NCBI GenBank assembly: GCA_029582165.1
Contig: CM055892.1
Span: 8,650,254 to 8,714,253, forward strand
DNA: 64,000 nt
From: Portulaca oleracea
Taxonomy: Eukaryota; Streptophyta; Magnoliopsida; Caryophyllales; Portulacaceae
Direction: 5' to 3'
Shown: positions 45,685 through 57,191 of the stretch, piece after piece
How the letters are laid out: every line of letters starts with the position of its first letter
Position numbering within the stretch: the first letter of the stretch is position 1
Translations under genes and position numbers: made by a program
The notes under the pieces: generated by a model
The model's database searches: none
What the model was told of the DNA's origin: nothing
The model's input: only the letters and a program-made list of their open reading frames with translations

Positions 45685-46109
45685 ATTATTATTATTAGTT
45701 GTTTTTAGAAAAGAAAAATCAGATTTTTTTTTTTCTAAAAACAACTAATAATAATAATAATAGTAATAATAATATTAATACTAATAATCATATAATCACA
45801 TAGCAAATAATATTCACGTAATTAATCACATAATAATATTAACCAGCGGAAATTACTATTCTACCCTTGTTAGCCCCTCAACGATCTTACGAGCTCAAGC
45901 GTTAGCATAAATAAACACAAACGAATAATAATAAATCACGAAGTCAAACCTAATTTATTAACGACGTTACGGTCAACATCTTTGGATTTTTCGGGGTTTT
46001 ACATCATTACCTTCTTAAAAGAAGTTTCGTCCTCGAAACTTGAACTTAACCCTAACGGTCCGGTAAGGAAACTAACGGTTTTATTCCTCCTAAAACTCGA
46101 GGTTTTACA
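45685..46109. repeat. Head-to-head LTR junction closing the mini-element array
   Basis: The third LTR resumes (ATTATTATTAGTTGTTTTTAG) and turns into its own complement: GTTGTTTTTAGAAA (from about 45699) pairs with TTTCTAAAAACAAC (about 45732-45745). From there to 46109 the sequence is the complement of 25654-26004. It ends GGTTTTACA, the complement of the TGTAAAACC start, directly at LARD sequence. Confidence 0.85.
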
Positions 46110-46266
46110 CTTCCCGACCATAACTATAGTGATTCTACCTAATTATACCCCAAATTAGGAATTTTAGGCTCCTATATTTCACACACTTCACATAATTTCT
46201 GGCAAACAATCATACAATGTATGAATGCACCACCTAAGGTCGCAGAATCATTACTCTGATACCATC
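46110..46266 (-). mobile_element. LARD internal region, copy 1, remaining part with primer site
   Basis: Continues the LARD internal region and corresponds to 57035-57191. It contains the minus-strand primer site with one change (46253-46265, ATGGTATCAGAGT). No gene. Confidence 0.83.
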
Positions 46267-48791
46267 TATAACAGCCCACTCCCTAATAGGAGCTGTTAAA
46301 GTTAATCTCAACCTACTTAAGATTGAGAAAGGTAAAAGGAGAACTTAGAAATTAATTCCCAAAATTTTCTTAGGAAAATCCGACATAGTTCCCCCTATAA
46401 TATGGACGTTTCCCAGATTTAAAGTCTTACATTCTTGTAAATTATACAAAATAAACCAAAAACAAACTCAACGGCCACATGCCGGAGTATATCACAAGCC
46501 ACACGCTCGGTGTCAATCTAAATGCATCAAACAAGCGCAAGCATTCCAAAAATATTTACAAAACAATTCAAATTACAATATGGTTACTTCGTATATATAT
46601 AAACAACTAGAAATACTTGATCTCCAAACAAGCAGTCAGCTCCTCATCTTCATATTGACCTGTAAGGAGGGAGAAGAGGGGTATGAACAAACCACGGCTC
46701 AGTTGGTAACTTGTACCTTGGGACCACCATTAAGACTCGAGCAACCTAAGAATGGGAGTCACCCTAGTTCTGCATTCACCCAAGTACAATTAAAATATAA
46801 ATGCATCTCTTGGTCACTTTATAACTCATCAAATAGGAAACTAGGTATAAGGTTTCCATTCAAGCATCCACATATCCCATTTGAGGTAATTAAACAATTC
46901 GTATCTTCCAAATCAACTACAGGGAAATAGGATAGCCTTTTTAGTCATAAAAGAAACAGTCAGAAAGCCATCAAGGAAGCATTTCAAGTACTCTAGTGAT
47001 CTGGTAGGTCACAACCAATTCAATACACATCCTCTTCCTACCATAGCGATTCCTCAAGTGACTCCTATATTCCACTTAGCCTCCACAATGAATAATTAAG
47101 ACGGGATTCACATGTAATGTATTAATCTAATTAAAAGACACACTCAAAGAGTTCAAAAATCCTATATGTAAATCATTAGTAACAAAGTAAGTTATTTATG
47201 TAAATCACAAGACCTTTTGAAACTTAGTTTGGACATATTCAAACACAAATCATAAACTTAGCACTTCTCACATAGAATACCATTCATACTTCAAAACCTT
47301 TCAAAGTAATTCTATATACGAACATAATACTTTCAACATTTGAAGAATAACATACACTTTGACATAGGTATTAAAAGTTATTCAAATTGCCTTTTTCCAA
47401 CGTTCAAAACCATAATTTATAACCGTTTCCAATGACCAACGGTTTAATATAATCCTTCTTTCTTTCCAATATAAGAAAATACCAATACCATGGCCGTAGG
47501 GTACTTTCAACACTTTCCAGTCGGGGTCGGTTCCCCCTTAAGACAGTTAGTTTAACTTCCCGGGAGTTCTAACATCAATGGACTTTATATACCTAGTCGA
47601 TTCGGTTCCCCTTTACAGGTGGTAACCACGACTTTCTAATTAGTCTACAGTACCTAGTGCAATACACCTAGCCCGAAAACCATTTCAAACTCGTAAATTG
47701 CATAACAATTCCATACCATACACTTCTTATCCAAACCCGCTTTCCAAAATCTCATATATACATAAAATAGGAATTTACCCTTCATTTAAATCAAAATAGC
47801 TCAATAGAACATTTTCCAACTCTTTTCTCATTCAAGAACCAAATCCCCCATAAATAAATTCATAAACTTTTAAAATAATCAACTACCACATAGAAATCAT
47901 ATAACCAACTTAAAGTATACATAAGTATCAAATTCCAACCATTTCTTAGAATAATACTTTAACAAGAATCATTCACAACTCAAGATACAAATAAATACAC
48001 GTAATTGAGCCCATAAAGCCCACATAATTTCAAATAATTGGAAAAGTATGCACACGGGTACTTAAATTCACATACAAAGTCTAGCAATCAGTATAAATTT
48101 GAATCGCACTACACTAGAACTCAAAAGGCCTAATTACGACGTAGCTTTGAGATGTAAAAGTTCCATTCCTTAGTCAAATAACTCCTCCAAGTTTCATTTA
48201 TACATACCTTACTCTTAAATAACCAAATTAAACACATATAAGTCGTAGGAAGCTCCTTTATGCACATTATACTGATAATCGGCCAAATCAATATTCATTC
48301 TAAACTTAACTCAAACCGTTGAATATACTAACAACATATTCACATGTAAAACTATGCATCCATCACAACAATAACAATTCTCAGCACAATCAATCAATAT
48401 TCCATTTCTTTCCATCGTTCAACCCAATGTATTCTCATTTCACAATTCAACCGGGGCTCCCTCCTCACATACACGTCCCAAACAGACCTCGACATTCAAT
48501 GTTCAACCCAAATACCATCCAACTTCCAACTCAGTTACATATATCAACCCAACCATTCCAATACGATAAACAATTCAGGCATAAATTTCAGTATTAGGTA
48601 TCTACTTATTAAACCCGAAACTTAAAGTTATAAAGAGGGGACAGAAATTACCCACATGATTTGATTAATCTCAAACTCAACATCTCAGATTCGGGCTTGA
48701 ATTGTGCGACTAACTCCATCCAAAACAGACTGGAATCTCGTCCCTGGCACACATACGTTCAGGCCATGAAGCACCAGACCTCGGTCACTAC

Positions 48792-49657
48792 TAGACCTGG
48801 TAATTCTCGACCCGATCCGGAACCCGACCCAAATCGACCCGTAAAAAGTGGGTTTTGAACACGAAATTCCGACCCGGGACCCGAAAATGACCCGACCCAA
48901 AGAACCCGGAAAAAAACGGGTCAAGTTTGGGTCGACCCGTTGGGTCAGACACTTTAATTTTAAGTGTTTTGTCTACTTTGGCCTTGTGCAAAAAAATGGG
49001 CCCATTCCATGAAAATTAAGGCCCAAAACTAAAATATTGGGTGGTTTTGGAAAGTTATGCGTAGAGAGAGATATACAAATGAAATAATCAAATAACAAAT
49101 TAAATGACCAAAACAAAACCCTAACACTGTCACTCACTCACTCTTTCAGTGAACCCTCAAACTCCTGAAGTCCCGCCTCTCTCCTCTCTTTCAGTAAAAT
49201 AGTGTATTATTGTCAAAGGTCAAAGTTCAGTGCATTATTGTCCAATACACCAAAAGTTTAGTATATTAGCATCCCAAAACCGTATATATTTCATAAGTAT
49301 TGTTATTTGTGATTGTTGACGTAAACCGCATAATACTTGTAGACTTGAAGATTGTTAAATTTTGTCCATTAGGTGTATATTAATATGTGAATACAACTAT
49401 GACATATCATGGTGGTCGAACTTGGAATGGAATGATACATTACATAGGCGTCTTTGACTAATTATAATCAATTTTATTAATTGTAAGTGACTGAGAAAAA
49501 GGGCGGTCATGACCCGTAAACCCGACCCAAACCGCCCGAAAACGGAATACACCCGACCCATATTTACCCGAACCCGAAATACGCCCAACCCGTATTTACC
49601 CGAACCTGATATACGACCGACCCGTAACCCGCCCGCCCGCCCGTATTGACAGGTCTA
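48792..49657. mobile_element. hAT-like MITE, 866 bp
   Basis: Termini TAGACCTG...CAGGTCTA, perfect 8-bp duplication GTCACTAC (48784-48791 and 49658-49665), and GACCCG/CGGGTC-rich subterminal repeats on both sides, all typical of non-autonomous hAT elements. It has no transposase. It is absent from LTRs A and C. Confidence 0.88.
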
Positions 49658-50270
49658 GTCACTACCGTCGATATTCCGCCCAAAACTACAGTGAGAGTGT
49701 AAAACCCCGAAAAATTCAAGTGCATTGACCGTTATGACGTTAGTAATTTAAGTTGACTCCGTTAATTATTCAGAATTCGTTTGTGATTATTTATGCTGAC
49801 ACTTGAGCTCATAGAATCATTGAGGGACTAACAAGGGTAAAATAGTAATTTTTATACATTACGGGAACGTGCTTGGGAGTAAGGGTAAAATGGTAATTTT
49901 ATGTGTTGTTATTATTGTTATTAGTATTAATCTTCTTATTATTATAATTATTTTGATATGAATATTATTATTTTTATGTTTAGTATTATTCCCATTATTA
50001 CATGTCTATTATTATTACTAGTATTATTATTATTGGGAGTAGTACGTGATGATTATTGTTAGATTAGTATTACTACTATTATATGACTTTCATGATTACG
50101 TGATCTTATAATCACTATTAATTTCATATTAGTGTTAGTATTGTTAGTTGGTTAGAAATAGTATTATTAGTATTAATTATTATTATAAGTGGTATTCGTA
50201 TTAGTATTATTCTAACTATTGTTATGTGAATATTGTTATGTACGGGTATCATTATTACTAATACGTGATG

Positions 50271-50318
<48 letters not shown>

Positions 50319-50334
50319 ATTATTATTATTAGTT
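50271..50334 (+). repeat. (ATT)n microsatellite
   Basis: About 20 ATT units with one interruption, inside a longer ATT-rich stretch (49915-50450) of the solo LTR. Confidence 0.85.
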
Positions 50335-52869
50335 GATTAGTATCATCTGTATTATCACGTGGGTATATGACTATTATGTTATTATTGTTATTATATACCA
50401 TTATTATTATTGTTATTATTATTATGTATTAGTATTATGGATGGTTTTAATATTATTGGTAATAGAGTTGCTGTTAGTGTTGCCTAGTATGGTTAGGATT
50501 AGTATTAGTAGGTGTGACCTAGCAGTGTTGTTTTGGTTAAGAGTTAGGTTCTTATTCGGTTAGGGTAGAGATTGGAGTAGAATTATATTAGAGTTAATAT
50601 TAGTATTAGTGGGAGATTAGAGCTAATTAAGAGTGATAAAACCTAAAACCCAAACAAAATCCTACGCAACATCCCTCGTCCCTCTCTTCTCTCATCTCTC
50701 ACCCCACTCTCTGTCGTCTCCCAACAGCCACTGCTGCCGCCTCGTGTCACCACCGGGACCACAGCTGTCACTGCTCCGACGTCAGAAGTTGGCGCACAGA
50801 CCACCGGAGACCATCGACCAGCCGCCGAACCGAAGCAGCAGACGTATTGCGCGCTGCTGTTGCTGTGCGTCACGCATGATCAAGCCGCCAGTGCTCGACA
50901 CCGTCACCTCTGCCGCCACTGCCTGATCGCCGGAAACCGCCCATTAGACCACCTCTTGAGTAACAACCCTAGTTCCAGTTTACTCCCTTACCGTTTGATT
51001 CCTTGTTTGATATTATTTGTTATCGTTATAAACCATGTTTAAGAGTATAAATGCTAGTATTCATGTTTAGAGTTGTTAATGAGTTAGAGTTCTATTAAAT
51101 TGTGAGATGTAGTAAAGTGGTGGTTGTTGTAGATTGTTATTAGTTTTACTAAATATGTGATTAAGAAAATATATTGCATGCTAATTTGTGTTTAGGGTTT
51201 TAGATAATACTATTATGGTATGCACGAATTAAAGAGTTTAATTATCTAGATTAGTTCTTGATCGTTAGTTAAATAATCACATGCTTTCTTTAATTCTTTT
51301 AAGTGTTTAACATGGTGTTTAATCTTGTTAAATAAGTTAGGTTGTTGATTTATTAAAGTTTCGATTCTTGTTTATTAATTCTTGATTCTTGATTAAATTT
51401 TGTAAAAGAGTTTAGTAGTTTAAATATTATATGTACTTTATGTTCTTTTTATTTCATATGTTCTTCAAGTTCTTTCTTGAATCTTGATTAAGAAGTTCGT
51501 AGTCACTTTTACCTTTGTAATTCATATATAGGTCAAGCATGTTTAGGTTTATTAAAGTTATGCTTTTATGCATGATTAGGGTGTTTGGTTATCAAAGTTT
51601 TATCCTTGTTTTATTAAGCAAGTAATTACATGTTTCTTTGGGTTGTGATATGTTATATCATGGTTAATGTTGTGTGTAATTAAGTTAGATTGGTTAAAGT
51701 TGGTTCTAGTGATTTTTAATTATAGAATTATGAAGTTTGGACCTTGGGTTGGGTTAGGTTAAAGATTTTTAACCTTAGTCACTGTTTTAGGCCCAAATTA
51801 GAATCCTGGGACCGAATGGTGAAAGTTAGAACCGAAATTATAAATTAAATAAGAACTGGGATCGAGACAGTTTTGTTAGTGTCTAAAGAACGAATCACCA
51901 TGAGAGTTATAGTCGTCCTTTGATCGAACCCTTTGAAATGGAGGTTCCCTTAGATGTTAGCTTTCATAGGAATTTTTGCGGAACGGACTTTGGAGTTGTA
52001 TAGGTCGAGTTATACCCCGAATACTAGACCTAGGTCAGATCTGGATAGTTTGGTTAATGATCGTTTTTGGGGACCATAGGAGGTGTTTTTGGTCTTGAGT
52101 CCAACATGAAAGTTTTAGTAGACATCCCGAGGTTTCTGAAAGGTCCAAAAACAGACCCATAGGATGTTGGGAAATCAAGTTTTGACCCTTTTTATGTGGA
52201 TGTTGTAATCTGTTTTGTTGATGCTTTTTATTAATAAAAATGTTGTTGTGTGAAAGTGATGTTTTGATCTGGTTATGTGATTATTTGGAATGTGTTAGAT
52301 GATTTAGAGTGTAAACTCATGATTGATGGGAACCTATAATGTTCCTAGGGGAGGGTTAGAGAGAAGGTAGTTAATACTAACTTCGAAGGGCGCGTTTTGA
52401 TTAGAATAATTACTCTTATTTTAGGCGCGAACTAATTCGCGTCGTTAGTGAGCTCAAGTGTGTTCGTCTTAGCTGTAAAGTGAAGTTAACCAGGTAATGT
52501 CTATGCTCTAATCCCCACCGGGATGCTCTTTAAATGTGTTTTAATGTTTTCTAATCTGTTTCGAGAATTGCATCCCGAAAGGGGACTTTTGTGGAAATGT
52601 GGCCATCTATTTTTGATATTTGTTTGTAATTGTTGATTTACGAGTTATTGAAATTGAGATGGTCTTTTATAAGTATTTTTGTTACTGATTTTGATAACCT
52701 GGGTTGGGTTTGACTTGAGAGCTGTGAGTTGAGTTTTGCATAAGATACTAATAATTCAAAGTGAAACATTAAGCGGGTTTCGGGGCATAACCCGGAGTAC
52801 AGGATTTGGAATCCTGCCGGGTTATAGATCAGGAGATCAGGGCTTCTTCCATGATATAGGATAGTGGAT

Positions 52870-53092
52870 ATTTTGATGCCTATGGTAGGCGAATATTTTG
52901 ATGCCTATGGTAGGCGAACTTTGATGTCTGTGGTAGGCGAATATCTTTTATGCCTATGGTAAGCGAACTTTGATGCCTGTGGTAGGCGAATATCTTTGAT
53001 GCCTGTGGTAGGCGAATATCGTTGATGCCTGTGGTAGACGAACTTTGATGCCTGTGGTAGGCGAATATCTTTGATGCCTGTGGTAGGCGAAC
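52870..53092 (+). repeat. Tandem hairpin repeat, nine units
   Basis: Units TTTGATGCCTGTGGTAGGCG plus AATATC or AAC, alternating about 26 and 23 bp, nine in all. Each holds a GCCT-five bases-AGGC mini-stem, related to the hairpins in the mini-element LTR at 18362-18662. Confidence 0.85.
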
Positions 53093-53809
53093 TCTCCCTC
53101 AAATGAATTGAAATGAACTTAACTTGTTTTTAACGTTAGGGGTAGACATTATTGAGATTTCCCCCTCATTTTTGAAATGTTTTGTTTTCAGGTGAAGATC
53201 TATATGCTGGGGACGGGAATTAGAAGTGAGGACGTCATGTTTAGAAGTCGTTAATTATGTTGCTTTCCTTTTATGAGAAACTTGAAGTTAGTTTTGAGGT
53301 TTATTTTTCCAAGTATGAGTTTGTTAGTTAGTTTTACCGTTATCAGACAGTTATAGTTTCCTTCTCGCCTTGTATTCCTTCGGGGGTACAGCAGTGACGC
53401 CCAATAAAAGTTTGAGTCTTCCATTAAATTTTGTCTGTTAACGTTAGTTTCACTTTGACTTTTCTATAATTGAATTTTCGGGGCGTTACAGAGAGCCAAC
53501 TCGAACCCATTAAACACCTCAAATCAACCTTCAATTTGAATCTCACCCAAAATATTGCACTAGCTCAGTTTCACCGCCAAGTCTACCGCCCCTCCTTCCT
53601 CTAGCGGACGACCGTTAACCGCCAAAGACCGTCGCTTCAGCCGTCGGGAATCTACCGACCACCGCCACCATCAAGGCGCTCCTCTTCCTCAATGCCTGCG
53701 TCGATTGAAGGGAAAATGGGGGAAGCTATGACCGACCTCTTCATCCTTCACTCCTTCTCTGCGCGTCGGTGGCCGGGCCACCAGGCGGTGCCGCCACCAC
53801 CGCTTCCCT

Positions 53810-53873
<64 letters not shown>

Positions 53874-54312
53874 TGTGCGTGCGTTTTTCCCAAAGGAAAT
53901 AAGGGCTTGCCCCTTTTCTTTTCTTTTTTGCCCGTGAAACACAAGGGGAAAGAGGGAGTTAGTAATCCCTTTGATCCTTATCAAGTTTACTCCACTCCAA
54001 ATAATTGTTAATTTCCAATTCCCTTTTTCTTCCATAATTCCTTTGATTGTAAAAATCCTTCACCAAATATGATAAAAATCTCCTACTTCCTCTTATTTTC
54101 CTCCTTTCCAAATCTATAACCCAATTACCAATTAATATAACAATTCACTAATTAGTTGGTCCCTCCCGAAAATTCTAATTCTAATAAATAAATCAATACA
54201 AATATAATCACGTAAAATAGGAAATTAATTATCAATCCTATAAATAAATAAATAACTCTGATTAGACGTTAAATCGGGGTAATTACCCCTAATAAACCTC
54301 TCAGATCTTACA

Positions 54313-57191
54313 CTCCTCCCCCCTAAAAAAAGTTTCGTCCTCGAAACTTCAAGGTCGGATGGTTTAACACAATAAGGTCTAGATCACATTGGTAATCATA
54401 TAGCACACACCATGCACTATAGAAAATCATAAGCATGAATATCACATAATTCACGTATACAAGGTCTACTAACAATCTAATTAAAGCTATACTCAAATTC
54501 AACTTGACAATGACCTCCTCAACCTACTTGACTAAAGATTGGATGCGGATTGCTCGCTAAATTCTAATCTCTAACCACCAATGTTGGATTACTACTCGTC
54601 TCCAATTCATGTACCCAGTCATTCAAAGCTTAGCAGTAAGTAGCTGACTGGAGGCAACAATGGAAGGAAAAGAGCATAAAAAATAGATGGAAGGAGGAGA
54701 TCGAAAGATTGATGTTGGAAAACCCCAGCTTGCATCGTTGGCGAACAAAATTGAGAAACAATTATCACCTGAAACCCTAGGTTTTGGAGAATTAGAGTAA
54801 TTATAAGGGAGGTAATAACTGAAATGGAAGTATAAAGATAAAGATTACCATGAGGTTGAAGAAAAGTCCTTGAAACTATGGATGATCCAAGAGAAACCTT
54901 GTTGGCCATATTCTCTTTGTCACTTACTTAGGCCTCAACTGTCAAATGAAAGAAACCCGAATGTTCTGGCGCCTAAACTTGGCAACTAGAAGATGTTAAT
55001 CAATATGTAATATCCAACTATAAAGGCATTCAATATCCATCAATACACTAGTATGGGAAAAACTCAAACTAGTATCTTAATCACTATTCCAACTGGTACT
55101 CAAGCCTAGATCCCAATATACTATTTGGCCTTGAGGAGGTATATGATTACTTCAAAAGGCCATCTGTCATATATATGATTCATCATTGAAGGGTAAACAT
55201 ATCCAATAGAGTATTTGATTGCTATCTTATGCATTGCTATAATATACTTAGATGTAATACACCACCAAAATAACATTGTTATGATAGCTTAGTATTTCTT
55301 CCACTAATACACACCTCAGATCCTATTTCCCAAGTATACTTCTCAGCTTATTCAAGTGATACGATTCATAGCATGTATCACACTACTGCTCATTTCAACC
55401 TTCAACTTAGTCGCTCGAGATACGAACCTTAGATAGCCCAACTCAATGCAACACTACACTATATAAAAGTATTTATCCCCCTTTATCTCTCTAACCAATG
55501 AGTAGAGGGTTTTATCTCCTTTTTGGGCACATGAACTTAGGAGAAACATGGGTATCCAATCACATACCTTCTACACCAGACCTAAAGTTTGGGTCGCTCA
55601 TATCAAATTCTAAATTGGGAGAATAACCCAAGATCTCAATATTAATACAATGGAGTAACTTGTGCTTACAACTTAAAGACTAAGATCAATTCACCTAAAC
55701 CAAGTGGAAGGGCCTATACTTCCTGAAGTCTGATTTACGAAATCAAGTAATCGACCAAAGATTTAGCTAGGGGAAAGTAGGGAAGCTCGGGTACTTCCTA
55801 GCCAAAACATTAGCAGCTCTACGAAGCTACACCTAAATTAAAGGTTGTAAGAACCTATAACTCACGTAATACACACCTCTGATTCTAGTTCTTCAAATAC
55901 TTCGTAAATTTAGTCAAGTGATATGGACCATATCATATCATACATGTTCGTTCGATTTAGGCCCAAATTTAACCACCCAAGATATGGATTTAAGCCATGA
56001 GAATTCGAGGCTACTACTGTAAACAAACATATTGTACGAAATAGTGCTCCTTTAACTCAAATATCCCCAAATGTTGTAGATTCTCATCATACTTCACTTT
56101 AAAGCATTTTAAAGTGTCCTTGTCTCCCACCTCTTCAACACATAAGTAGAGGCAGTTATCCCCTTCCTAAATACATGAACCGAGGGAAAAACAAGGGCAA
56201 CGTAACTATTTCCCACCAATATTGGACATTAAGCAAGACAAATTCTCATTTCACCTTCCTAATTGAAAGGCTAGCCCAACAATCTCAAGAGCAACGTTAG
56301 TTTGGGAAGAAACGTACCTTACACTCTAGTCAATATTACAATTACTACCCAAACCAGGGATCTTACATAGTTTTCAGCCTTTAGAGTGCAAAAACATTAC
56401 TTCCAGACATCACTTATCATGTATAATCCACCATTTAAATGTAGGCATCACCAAAAGGGTAGTAACTGCTATATCTTATTACAACAGAATACTTTGGTGT
56501 TCTACACCACCAAGATCAACACTATCATTATATCTTATTGCTTCTCTCACTATGACACCTATGATCTGAGATCCCAAAGGTACTTCTTAACTTATTCAAG
56601 TGATGTGATCAATAACGTATCATACACTACCACTTAATTCAAGCTTCAGATTAACACCCAAATGTAATTCTTAAGTATCCCAACTTAGCACAACCACACC
56701 GTCTATTTGAAGTACCTATCACCCTTTATCTTGTCGCCCATACTTAGAGACATCCATTCCTTTTTTAGCATATGAACCTAGGAGAAGCTTGGGAAATGTA
56801 ATTGTAAAACTCTTATTCCAAACTTTAAGCAAGAAGGGCTTATATTAAATTTCGAATTGAGTAAATAGCCCAAGATCTCAATAACAATATGACTAGGTAA
56901 TTCAAACTTGCAGCTGAAAGACCATACCAGCTTACTACTTCCGTATGAAGCTAACCATATCTTCTAAAGCTTGATCTGTTCAATCCAGTAACTAAAAGAA
57001 AACTCAGCAAGAGAGGAGTAGCGAGACTTAGAAACTTCCCGACCATAACTATAATGATTCTACCTAATTATACCCCAAATTGGGAATTTTAGGTTCCTAT
57101 ATTTCACACACTTCACATAATTTCAGGCAAACAAGCATGCAATGTATGAATGCACCACCTAAGGTCGCAGAATCATTGCTCTGATACCATC
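54313..57191 (-). mobile_element. LARD internal region, copy 2 (complete, non-coding)
   Basis: 2879 bp between LTRs B and C. Purine tract at the left end (54313-54330, minus), primer site at the right end (57178-57190, minus, ATGGTATCAGAGC). I find no gag or pol motif on either strand; the longest frame (54619-54909, minus) is not kept in copy 1. Used as reference, it shows that copy 1 lost 56803-57034. Confidence 0.86.
57178..57190 (-). other. LARD primer-binding site
   Basis: The minus strand reads ATGGTATCAGAGC, initiator tRNA-Met type, one base from the LTR at 57192. It fixes the element direction as minus. Confidence 0.83.

Larger units (their letters stand above)
11257..46109 (+). mobile_element. 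Chromovirus-derived mini-element array with inverted ends
   Basis: Order from the left: an inverted partial unit (integrase end, gag-position ORF, primer site, LTR 3' part; 11257-13465), a rearranged 78-bp spacer, the same parts forward (13544-15792), then LTR, unit, LTR, unit, partial LTR. LTR starts at 15899, 20824 and 25760 give periods of 4925 and 4936 bp. After the Tat insertion the last LTR resumes (45685) and flips near 45730 into an inverted LTR 5' piece that ends exactly at a TGTAAAACC terminus (46109). The units share one internal deletion, so the array multiplied after the deletion. It replaced 232 bp of the LARD internal region. Confidence 0.85.
49698..53490 (+). mobile_element. 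Solo LTR of a gypsy family related to the mini-element
   Basis: TGTAAAACCCCGAAAA to GGGGCGTTACA, 3793 bp, flanked by GAGAG (49693-49697 and 53491-53495). No internal region or second LTR is present, so it is a solo LTR left by LTR-LTR recombination. Several blocks match the mini-element LTR (for example TCTATGCTCTAATCCCCACC at 52499 and the 3' 350 bp), but the GC-rich leader (50690-50950) and repeats differ, so it is a sister family. Confidence 0.88.
46267..54312 (-). mobile_element. LARD LTR B, carrying two inserts
   Basis: The terminal TG is mutated to TA (plus-strand start TATAACAGCCC). Without the hAT MITE (48792-49657) and solo LTR (49698-53490) and their duplications the LTR is about 3374 bp. 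Its segments are 46267-48791, 49666-49697 and 53496-54312. Confidence 0.86.

Noticed and set aside
49698..53490. The solo LTR as a fourth copy of the mini-element LTR
   Set aside because: Length (3793 against about 3246 bp), leader and repeat content differ; only blocks are shared.
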